Origin: Paracoccaceae bacterium
GTDB taxonomy: Bacteria > Pseudomonadota > Alphaproteobacteria > Rhodobacterales > Rhodobacteraceae
Length of the DNA stretch: 5,672 nt
Assembly: GCA_003545125.1 (NCBI GenBank)
Contig: DQCI01000175.1
Coordinates: forward strand, 1-5,672
Direction: 5' to 3'
The position numbers were made by a program, and so were the translations under genes. Positions 1-4,766 of the stretch are shown in pieces. How positions within the stretch are numbered: position 1 is the first letter of the stretch; every line of letters starts with the position of its first letter. The notes under the pieces are model-generated. The model made no database searches. It saw nothing but the letters and a program-made list of their open reading frames with translations, and had not been told where the DNA came from.

Positions 1-77
1 TGTCCGGGTGCGGCGTCAAGTGAAGACACGATGCAACGAGGCGGGCCGGTCCGACGCTGCGCGAACCCCCATATTCA

Positions 78-106
78 TTGACTTGAGAGGGCGCACGCGC
101 CATAAG
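78..106 (+). promoter_or_regulatory. Candidate sigma-70-type promoter
   Basis: TTGACT at 78-83 is separated by exactly 17 bases from CATAAG at 101-106, which matches TATAAT at four of six positions. The predicted start point would be near 112-114, reading rightwards. The nearest supported coding sequence on this strand begins in the region 177-300, so the leader would be long, or the promoter may serve a small RNA or a lost gene. The call rests on sequence match alone. Confidence 0.4.
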
Positions 107-127
107 GGCGTGTTGTCAACGTGCACC

Positions 128-149
128 GCTGCCGCCATGCTGCCGCCAT
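128..149 (+). repeat. 11-bp perfect tandem duplication
   Basis: GCTGCCGCCAT occurs at 128-138 and again immediately at 139-149. It lies just downstream of the candidate promoter at 78-106, within the predicted leader. No function is evident; simple slippage duplication is the likeliest origin. Confidence 0.6.
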
Positions 150-176
150 CGGTACGACACCAAGCCTTCAATACAA

Positions 177-539
177 GTGGCATGCCCCTGCGTCCCCCCG
201 GGACGTGGCTTCGGAGGTTGCGGAATCAAGCTTTCTTTACTCAGTCGAAGGCGCCACGCGCCCCTGGGCAGACCTCTCGGTGGGCCCGGTGCGCGGACAT
301 GCGCGCTGGCGATCTTGCCCGGCGCAGGCTTGGCGCGGGCGGATGCAGGAAAGATCCCCGAACGCGCGCATGCCGGGCGCGACGGCGGCGACTGGGCCTG
401 CGCGCGGGGCTTTGCGGAGATCCGCAATCAATGCGACGAGGTCAGGGTGCCCGAACAGACGCATCTGGACCGCAGCGGAGACGGATGTGAATGCGACCGA
501 CCCTTCGTCCAGAGCCAGACCGAATGCGTGCTCAGGTAG
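177..539 (+). CDS. Small Cys-rich repeat protein, likely secreted; 5' end unresolved, possibly degraded
   Basis: The convincing part is 300-539. A short hydrophobic stretch (ALAILPGAGLARADA) resembles the end of a signal peptide. It is followed by two gap-free aligned repeats, at 354-446 and 447-536, that share P2, E3, H6, R9, G11, C16, R18, F20 and C27. This resembles repeats of the type 'hPExxHLDxSGxxWxCxRGF' that I recall from uncharacterised exported alphaproteobacterial proteins; no function is known to me. The start is doubtful: the only in-frame start before the hydrophobic stretch is GTG at 177, with no ribosome binding site and an unlikely N-terminus. An ATG at 299 would give a better signal peptide but is out of frame; losing one base, or gaining two, just after it would join the frames. 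In repeat 2 the tryptophan at position 14 is cysteine (TGT rather than TGG). It may be a decayed gene or remnant. Confidence 0.42.
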   Translation: MACPCVPPGRGFGGCGIKLSLLSRRRHAPLGRPLGGPGARTCALAILPGAGLARADAGKIPERAHAGRDGGDWACARGFAEIRNQCDEVRVPEQTHLDRSGDGCECDRPFVQSQTECVLR

Positions 540-557
540 ACGACAGCGGCAAAATCG

Positions 558-576
558 GCGCGCCCGCGGGGCGCGC
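558..576. terminator. GC-rich perfect hairpin, possible terminator
   Basis: GCGCGCCC (558-565) and GGGCGCGC (569-576) form a perfect 8-bp stem with a 3-base loop, starting 18 bases after the stop codon at 537-539. On the plus strand no T-run follows. On the minus strand the stem is followed within two bases by ATTTT, so it fits an intrinsic terminator better for leftward transcription. Two smaller perfect hairpins follow, at 586-601 (6-bp stem) and 602-615 (5-bp stem). Confidence 0.35.
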
Positions 577-764
577 GGCCGGGCAGGATCGTGGGCGATC
601 CGCGCGAACCCGCGCGTTCAACAACGCGCTCGGCAAAACACTGAAAGCCGTGGGCGGCCCGGCCGAGACCCGTGGCAAGACCGCCCGGATCTGGTGGGCT
701 TGGCAATCGCCCTGGTTGCCGCCGACTTTTTGACAGCGGCGAATTTGTGGATAGGAAGTTGAAA
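577..764. other. Intergenic stretch without a recognisable gene
   Basis: No reading frame here has recognisable protein content. Bases 586-615 carry two short inverted repeats. A TTGACA at 730-735 precedes the gene starting at 765, but no acceptable -10 box lies at 16-18 bases from it. The purine-rich AGGAAG at 753-758, six bases before the ATG at 765, is a good ribosome binding site for that gene. Confidence 0.5.
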
Positions 765-1436
765 ATGAATCAGAAAAACATCTCCAGTCGTGCGCTCGCG
801 ATCTTCGAGACGACGAAGGCAAGAGCGCCGTTGCCTGGAAGCAAGGGCGCGGACGTCACCGAGATCATCGAAGAAGCGCACGAGAAATACCGCATCAAGG
901 CTGGGCGGCTGGGTGGAACCTATGTTGCGCGGGCCTTCCCGAAGCCGCCGTCGAAGGCGCAAGGTGTCTTTGCCGAGGCCGAAGGGGACAGCGAACAGGA
1001 TGCGCTGGCGGCGTTGAAAGCCAAGATCGCGGCCCGCGACGTCCACCGCAAGCAAGCGCGGCGGTGGGACGAGACCGCGTCCGTGTCGGTGCCGAACCTG
1101 GAGGAATTCGTCGAGGCGCTGCATCAGACCGCGCTCACCCGCCCCCAGGTCGCGATGCTGAAGGCGCATTCCTTCGTCCGCGAAAAGGGCATGACGATGG
1201 ACCAGCTGGCCCGGGCGGCGGGGTACAAATCGCGCGAAGCGGCGTTGAAGGTGTTCTGCAAGGCCGGGGATCTGATCGCGGACTATCTCGGGATCGAGAT
1301 CGACGAGGAAACCTTGCCCGACCGGGAAGGCGCAGCCCTCATCCTGGCTGCCAAGACCGTCGAGGGCGAAGACACCCCCGCGGTCTGGATCATGCATCCC
1401 GAGTTGCGCGACGCGGTGCAGAAAGTTCTGAAATGA
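765..1436 (+). CDS. Uncharacterised 223-aa protein: HicB-like N-terminal half, HNH-associated-type C-terminal half
   Basis: I cannot name this soluble protein. The start at ATG 765 is supported by AGGAAG six bases upstream. Residues 40-92 read as a possible strand-strand-helix unit, with GTYVARAF around residue 51 and then AEGDSEQDALAALKAKI (residues 72-88), which resembles the closing strand and helix of HicB-type folds. Residues 95-110 form a charged linker. Residues 120-223 begin ALTRPQVAMLKAH, continue through LARAAGYKSREAALKVF (residues 148-164), a helix-turn-helix-like pair, and end in WIMHPELRDAVQKVL. From family memory, this order (LTpxQ...ML.AH, then LA.A.GYK, then W.M.PEL) occurs as a small domain in HNH-endonuclease-type proteins; no HNH motif is present here. 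There is no signal peptide or membrane segment. A ParB-like gene follows after 53 bases on the same strand, so co-transcription is likely. A DNA-linked or antitoxin-like role is inference only. Confidence 0.87.
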   Translation: MNQKNISSRALAIFETTKARAPLPGSKGADVTEIIEEAHEKYRIKAGRLGGTYVARAFPKPPSKAQGVFAEAEGDSEQDALAALKAKIAARDVHRKQARRWDETASVSVPNLEEFVEALHQTALTRPQVAMLKAHSFVREKGMTMDQLARAAGYKSREAALKVFCKAGDLIADYLGIEIDEETLPDREGAALILAAKTVEGEDTPAVWIMHPELRDAVQKVLK

Positions 1437-1437
1437 C

Positions 1438-1461
1438 GGGGACCTGGACGGGGACCTGATC
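1438..1461 (+). repeat. 12-bp imperfect tandem repeat
   Basis: GGGGACCTGGAC (1438-1449) is followed directly by GGGGACCTGATC (1450-1461), with two mismatches. It begins one base after the stop codon of the gene ending at 1436 and lies in the spacer before the ParB-like gene. It is probably slippage; no regulatory role can be shown. Confidence 0.6.
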
Positions 1462-1489
1462 GGCCACCGCGCTTCAGGGGCAAGGGAAT

Positions 1490-1738
1490 ATGCTGGAAAA
1501 GAAAACCTTCCCGATCGACATGGTCTACGTGCCGGTGAAGCGCGCGAAGACGCTGGACGCGGGCAAGGTTCTGGCACTCGCCGAGGACATGCTGGAGAAC
1601 GGCCAGACCACGCCGATCCGGTTGCGCCCGGACGGCGACAGGTATGTCCTGCTCGAAGGGTTGCACCGGCTGGAGGCGCTGCGCGCGCTGGGCGAGGCGA
1701 CCGTCGAAGGCTACCTCGTGCGGGCCCGGCTGCATTGA
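1490..1738 (+). CDS. Stand-alone ParB N-terminal-domain protein (82 aa)
   Basis: This short soluble protein consists only of a ParB/sulfiredoxin-like N-terminal fold. The N-terminal FPIDMVYVPVKRAKTLD (residues 7-23) is followed by a helix ending in LAEDMLENGQ, then the strand TPIRLRP, then RYVLLEGLHRLEALRALG (residues 51-68). The EGLHRLEA segment sits where ParB box II (GERRxRA) lies, the nucleotide-handling part of the fold. It lacks the helix-turn-helix and dimerisation domains of a chromosome-partitioning ParB and has no ParA partner here, so a segregation role is unlikely. Such short ParB-like proteins are common and uncharacterised in Alphaproteobacteria. The ATG at 1490 has a purine-rich AAGGGA at 1482-1487, unusually close to the start. 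The gene follows the 223-aa protein gene by 53 bases and converges on the desaturase, with 36 bases between stop codons and no convincing terminator. Confidence 0.9.
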   Translation: MLEKKTFPIDMVYVPVKRAKTLDAGKVLALAEDMLENGQTTPIRLRPDGDRYVLLEGLHRLEALRALGEATVEGYLVRARLH

Positions 1739-1774
1739 CGGCGGGCCGGGACGGGCAAGCGCGGGCGGACCGGC

Positions 1775-2770
1775 TCAGACCGGGAGCGCGCGGGCCTCGG
1801 CAAACGAGAGCAGACGCCGGCTTTTCTCGCACCACAAATGCAGGCGGGCGCAATGCAGGCTGTCGCGGATCGTCAGTCTTTGCGACTGCGCCAGCGTGTC
1901 ATGGTCGCGCATCACTTCGCTAAGCCGGTAGAACGGGATCCGGGATGCCAGGTGGTGCACATGGTGGACGCCGATGTTCGCGGTGATCCAGCGCAGGGGC
2001 CCGGGCAGGGCGTAGTGCGAAGAGCCGTCGAGAGCGGCGGCCTGCACGTTCCAGCCCTGCTCATGCTCCCAGCTGGTGTGTTCGAACTGGTGCTGGACAA
2101 AAAACAGCCACATGCCGATCGAGGCGGCCAGCAGCAAGGTGGGCAGGAACACGAACACCAGCACCTGCCATCCGCCGAACCAGACGAGAGCGCCGAGAAT
2201 GGCGAGAATCGCGGCATCGGTGGCCAGCGCAGACACCCAGTAGCGCCAGCCGGCGTCCATCAGCCCGAACGGCAGGCGGTTCTGCAGCACGAATACATAG
2301 GCCGGCGCGAGACCGAACAAAAACAGCGGGTTGCGCACGAGGCGGTAGAGAAACCGCCCGACCCATGATCTTGCGCGGTATTCCTGCACCGTGAGGGTGG
2401 GAATGTCGCCGATCCCGCGCCGGTCGAGGTTGCCGGTCGAGGCATGGTGGATCGCGTGGTTCCGGCGCCAGACGTCGTAGGGGGTGAGCGTCAGCACCCC
2501 GAGCGCGCGGCCGACCCAGTCGCTGAGGGTGCGGTTCTTGAAAAACGCGCCGTGTCCGCAATCGTGCTGGATCATGAAGGCGCGGAGCAGGAAGCCGGCG
2601 TTCAGAAGCGCCAAAGCCACCGCCAGCACGGTGCTGACCGACAGCATCCACCAGGCCAGGGCCCAGATCGCGGCAAAAGGTGCAAGGGTCACGACAAGCT
2701 CGAACAGGCTGCGCAGAAGGTTCGGCTCACGATACTTGGCGAGCACACGGGTCCATTCGGAAGGCTGCAA
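1775..2770 (-). CDS. Membrane fatty acid desaturase, three-histidine-box type
   Basis: This integral membrane di-iron desaturase is expected to introduce a double bond into membrane lipid acyl chains, using oxygen and electrons from a ferredoxin-type donor. The histidine boxes are HDCGH (69-73), HAIHH (105-109) and HHVHH (269-273), with a further HQFEH at 227-231. Hydrophobic segments lie near 25-42, 45-66, 146-162, 181-199 and 202-225. The sequence RRGIGDIPTLTVQEY (117-131) and its 331-aa length fit the bacterial omega-6/delta-12-like FA_desaturase family; the exact bond position cannot be read from sequence. The start is TTG at 2768-2770: the frame is open only to a stop at 2795-2797, has no upstream ATG, GTG or TTG, and an AGAGGA box sits seven bases before the TTG. 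The gene lies 92 bases downstream of the cold-shock gene on the same strand, which suggests a role in keeping membranes fluid at low temperature. Confidence 0.95.
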   Translation of the reverse strand: MQPSEWTRVLAKYREPNLLRSLFELVVTLAPFAAIWALAWWMLSVSTVLAVALALLNAGFLLRAFMIQHDCGHGAFFKNRTLSDWVGRALGVLTLTPYDVWRRNHAIHHASTGNLDRRGIGDIPTLTVQEYRARSWVGRFLYRLVRNPLFLFGLAPAYVFVLQNRLPFGLMDAGWRYWVSALATDAAILAILGALVWFGGWQVLVFVFLPTLLLAASIGMWLFFVQHQFEHTSWEHEQGWNVQAAALDGSSHYALPGPLRWITANIGVHHVHHLASRIPFYRLSEVMRDHDTLAQSQRLTIRDSLHCARLHLWCEKSRRLLSFAEARALPV

Positions 2771-2777
2771 GGCGGCG

Positions 2778-2783
2778 TCCTCT
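2778..2783 (-). promoter_or_regulatory. Ribosome binding site supporting a TTG start
   Basis: AGAGGA on the minus strand lies seven bases upstream of the TTG at 2768-2770. It is the only strong Shine-Dalgarno-like match near the 5' end of the desaturase and favours TTG over the next in-frame start, a GTG at codon 9, which would remove part of the N-terminal region. Confidence 0.65.
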
Positions 2784-2830
2784 TCTTGCGGCAGTCAGGC
2801 TGTGTCGGGGGAATGTCGGGGATGGGGGGT

Positions 2831-2856
2831 GGCGGGCGCCTGGGTCGGCGCCCGCC
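2831..2856 (-). terminator. Hairpin terminator after the cold-shock gene
   Basis: GGCGGGCGCC (2831-2840) and GGCGCCCGCC (2847-2856) form a perfect 10-bp GC stem with a 6-base loop, beginning six bases beyond the cold-shock stop codon at 2863-2865. The transcript after the stem is C-rich (ACCCCCCATCCCC), not T-rich, so this is not a classic intrinsic terminator. It could stop or stall polymerase, act with Rho, or protect the 3' end of the cold-shock mRNA. The desaturase downstream may therefore be only partly co-transcribed. Confidence 0.6.
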
Positions 2857-2862
2857 GGGTCG

Positions 2863-3069
2863 TTATGCGAGCTCGAGGTTCGTCGCGCTCTCGCGGCCGT
2901 CGCGGCCGGCTTCGATCTCGAAGGTGACCTTCTGGCCGTCCTTCAGTTCGGAAAGACCGGCGCGCTCAAGCGCCGAGATGTGCACGAACACGTCGCGCTT
3001 GCCACCTTCGGGCTCGATGAAACCGAAGCCTTTGGTGGGGTTGAACCATTTTACTGTGCCGTTAGCCAT
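2863..3069 (-). CDS. cspA: CspA-family cold-shock protein
   Basis: A 68-aa single cold-shock domain, the usual length for the family, forming a five-stranded OB-fold that binds single-stranded RNA and DNA and acts as an RNA chaperone. The N-terminal [15 protein letters not shown] contains RNP1 (K13-GFGFI, 13-18), and RNP2 is VFVHI (27-31). The end of the fold reads [22 protein letters not shown]. The ATG at 3067-3069 has AAAGGA eight bases upstream (3078-3083). The gene lies 54 bases downstream of the DEAD-box helicase on the same strand with no clear promoter in between, so co-transcription is likely. A strong hairpin follows the stop. Whether it is cold-induced or constitutive cannot be read from the sequence; the symbol denotes the family, not proven orthology to E. 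coli cspA. Confidence 0.97.
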   Translation of the reverse strand: MANGTVKWFNPTKGFGFIEPEGGKRDVFVHISALERAGLSELKDGQKVTFEIEAGRDGRESATNLELA

Positions 3070-3123
3070 GTTGTTTTTCCTTTCAGGTGTCGCCCGTAGT
3101 CGAGCATTGGGGAGGCGTCGCCG

Positions 3124-4461
3124 TCAGGCGGCCGCACTGGAACGGGCAGTGTCGCCCTGGCCGAGCACGCGCGCGAGTCCCGCGCGCGGATCGTCGTCTG
3201 TGAAGCGCGCAGTTGCAAGAGGCGCGCTGGTGTTGTCGGCTTTCGCCTTGGTTTTTTTGCGCCGCCGCGGTTTGCGGGACGGTTTCGGCTGATCGTCGCT
3301 GTGTGCGGTCTGCGCGGGAGTGGCGGGGGCGGCCGAAGTCTCGGCGCCGTGGCCACCGAAGCGGCGTCCGACCAGCTTTTCGATGTCTTTCAGCAACGGG
3401 CGTTCGTCCGGGCTGCAAAACGAGATCGCAACCCCGTCACGCCCCGCCCGCGCGGTGCGCCCGATCCGGTGGACATAGGCCTCGGCGACGTTGGGCAGGT
3501 CGTAGTTCACGACGTTGGCGACACCCGGGATGTCGATCCCGCGGGCGGCGACATCGGTGGCCACCAGCACGGTGACCGTGCCTTCGCGGAAGGCCTTGAT
3601 CGCGCGGTCGCGCTGGCCCTGGCTGCGGTTGCCGTGGATCGACTCGGCATTGTAGCCGTCGGCGACCAGCTGCCTTTTCATCTTTTCCGCGCCGTGCTTG
3701 GTGCGCGAGAAGACCAGGGTCAGCGCATCGCGGTCGGCTGACAGGATCTCGCGCAGGCGTTTCGGCTTTTCGGCCTTTTCGAGGAAATGCACCGATTGCT
3801 CGACCTTGTCGGCGGTCTTGCCCGGGGGCGCGACCTCGACGCGGCGGGGATCTTTCAGGTAGCTGCGGCTCAGCTCCTCCATCTGCTTTGGCATGGTGGC
3901 CGAAAACAGCATGGTCTGGCGCGGCGTGCCGAGCCGGGGCGCGATCTTCCGAAGCGCATGAATGAAGCCCATGTCGAGCATGTGGTCGGCCTCGTCGAGC
4001 ACCAGGAACTGCACGGTCGAAAGCCGCACGTCGCCGCGCTCCATCAGGTCGATCAGCCGGCCCGGGGTGGCGACGAGTATGTCGACGCCCGGCGCCAACG
4101 TCTTGATCTGACGGTTGATCGACTGGCCGCCAACCACCGTCGCAACCTTGAGCGGCGTGGCTTTCGCCATCGGCCGCAGGCTTTCGGCGATCTGGTTCAC
4201 CAGTTCGCGGGTGGGGGCGAGGATGAGGGCCTTCACCGATTTCGGCGCAGGTTTGCCCGGGGTGTCCATGAGCCGGTGCAACATCGGCAGCCCGAAAGCG
4301 AGCGTTTTGCCGGTGCCGGTCTGGGCAAGGCCGAGAATGTCATGGCCCGCGAGGCCGAGGGGAATGGATTTGGTCTGAATGGGGGTCGGGGTCGAGAAGC
4401 CGGCATGTGCCAGTTCCCGCGTGAGCTGCGGCGCAAGGCCGAGCTTGTCAAATTCTGACAA
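3124..4461 (-). CDS. rhlE: RhlE-type DEAD-box ATP-dependent RNA helicase
   Basis: A 445-aa cytoplasmic ATP-dependent RNA helicase that unwinds short duplexes in mRNA or ribosomal particles. Motifs in order: Q motif ending TPTPIQ (Q29), Walker A AQTGTGKT (46-53), PTREL (83-87), TPGR (132-135), DEAD (156-159), SAT (187-189), ARGID (306-310) and HRIGRTARAGR (331-341). All look intact. After about residue 370 comes a low-complexity tail with a basic block KPSRKPRRRKKTK, typical of RNA-binding extensions in RhlE-like proteins. I chose TTG 4459-4461 as the start because AAAGGA lies six bases upstream and the resulting MSEFDKLGL fits the short N-terminus of this family. The alternative is GTG at 4480-4482, seven codons longer and without a ribosome binding site. 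A cold-shock gene follows after 54 bases, which supports a role in low-temperature RNA remodelling. Confidence 0.94.
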   Translation of the reverse strand: MSEFDKLGLAPQLTRELAHAGFSTPTPIQTKSIPLGLAGHDILGLAQTGTGKTLAFGLPMLHRLMDTPGKPAPKSVKALILAPTRELVNQIAESLRPMAKATPLKVATVVGGQSINRQIKTLAPGVDILVATPGRLIDLMERGDVRLSTVQFLVLDEADHMLDMGFIHALRKIAPRLGTPRQTMLFSATMPKQMEELSRSYLKDPRRVEVAPPGKTADKVEQSVHFLEKAEKPKRLREILSADRDALTLVFSRTKHGAEKMKRQLVADGYNAESIHGNRSQGQRDRAIKAFREGTVTVLVATDVAARGIDIPGVANVVNYDLPNVAEAYVHRIGRTARAGRDGVAISFCSPDERPLLKDIEKLVGRRFGGHGAETSAAPATPAQTAHSDDQPKPSRKPRRRKKTKAKADNTSAPLATARFTDDDPRAGLARVLGQGDTARSSAAA

Positions 4462-4467
4462 GAATTG

Positions 4468-4473
4468 TCCTTT
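4468..4473 (-). promoter_or_regulatory. Ribosome binding site deciding the helicase start
   Basis: AAAGGA on the minus strand lies six bases before the TTG at 4459-4461. If translation instead began at GTG 4480-4482, this motif would fall inside the coding sequence and no comparable motif would precede the start. A 10-bp palindrome, CGTGGCCACG (4474-4483), directly abuts it and could fold near the ribosome entry site. Confidence 0.6.
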
Positions 4474-4512
4474 CGTGGCCACGCCGTTTTTACGCGACGC
4501 GCCGTGGTCTTT

Positions 4513-4535
4513 CGTGTCACCGTCACGGTGCCACG
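4513..4535 (-). promoter_or_regulatory. Hairpin in the helicase leader
   Basis: The arms CGTG-T-CACCG (4513-4522) and CGGTG-C-CACG (4526-4535) pair with one mismatch around a 3-base loop, giving a 4+5 bp stem about 50 bases upstream of the helicase start. Structured leaders occur in cold-regulated mRNAs, but a role here is inference. Confidence 0.3.
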
Positions 4536-4709
4536 TGAAGAGGGTCCAGCGATGCCGCAGACCTCGCAGACGGATTCTGCGGAGCCCGGCTCACCGGTAA
4601 GACCCTGCGTGATGGGATCTGGGAATTCGCTGTTGCGCCTGTTTGGACCGTTGTCAGGCAGGTTCCATTCGGGCGCGGCGAGCTCACGCGGCTGCACAGC
4701 GATGGGTGT

Positions 4710-4737
4710 CACATAACGTGTGGTGCGCAGAAGTCAA
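4710..4737 (-). promoter_or_regulatory. Candidate promoter for the helicase/cold-shock genes
   Basis: On the minus strand TTGACT (4732-4737) is followed after 16 bases by TATGTG (4710-4715). The -35 element is good and the -10 element is weak (three of six matches). It sits just after the dehydratase stop and is the only clear TTGAC box in the gap, so it is the best candidate for driving the helicase. Confidence 0.35.
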
Positions 4738-4745
4738 GACATAGC

Positions 4746-4759
4746 GCGGCGCGCGCCGC
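4746..4759 (-). terminator. GC palindrome after the dehydratase, possible terminator
   Basis: GCGGCGCGCGCCGC is a perfect 14-bp palindrome seven bases beyond the dehydratase stop codon (4767-4769). On the minus strand it is followed by GCTATGTCTTG, without a real T-run, so its efficiency as an intrinsic terminator is doubtful. Confidence 0.35.
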
Positions 4760-4766
4760 TGTCGGG

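Larger units (their letters stand above)
4462..4766. other. 305-bp gap between helicase and dehydratase genes
   Basis: No convincing gene is present on either strand. On the helicase strand it carries a promoter candidate (4710-4737), an interrupted hairpin at 4513-4535 (CACCG-TCA-CGGTG, extended by CGTG/CACG across one mismatch), a 10-bp palindrome (4474-4483) and the helicase ribosome binding site. It also includes the GC palindrome after the dehydratase stop. If the promoter is real, the helicase mRNA would have a leader of about 240 bases. Confidence 0.5.

Noticed and set aside
491..733. Small plus-strand open frame between the cysteine-rich remnant and the gene at 765
   Set aside because: No family resemblance, no ribosome binding site, and it spans GC hairpins.
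730..758. TTGACA box just before the gene at 765 as a promoter
   Set aside because: The -35 is perfect, but no A/T-rich -10 lies 16-18 bases downstream; AGGAAG there is better explained as the ribosome binding site.
1490..1738. Chromosome-partitioning ParB and a nearby replication origin or parS
   Set aside because: The protein is only the N-terminal domain, without a DNA-binding region; there is no ParA and no TGTTTCACGTGAAACA-like site in the window.
1739..1774. Bidirectional terminator between the convergent ParB-like and desaturase genes
   Set aside because: Only a 5-bp GCCGG/CCGGC pairing with a loop of about 20 bases and no T-run; too weak to call.
618..1853. Long minus-strand open frame of 411 codons opposite the two-gene cassette
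   Set aside because: It is rich in Arg, Pro and Ala with no recognisable domain, a typical shadow of GC-rich genes on the other strand, and it runs antisense to two proteins with family-like sequence.
2444..3292. Plus-strand open frame spanning the desaturase start, the cold-shock gene and the helicase end
   Set aside because: It is antisense to three well-supported genes and has no sensible protein content.
3787..4458. Plus-strand open frame of 223 codons opposite the helicase
   Set aside because: It mirrors the conserved helicase motifs on the other strand; the His/Arg-rich composition is a shadow artefact.
4465..4716. Open frames on either strand in the gap upstream of the helicase (including minus 4233-4712)
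   Set aside because: No ribosome binding site, no domain-like content, and the minus-strand frame overlaps the helicase start out of frame.
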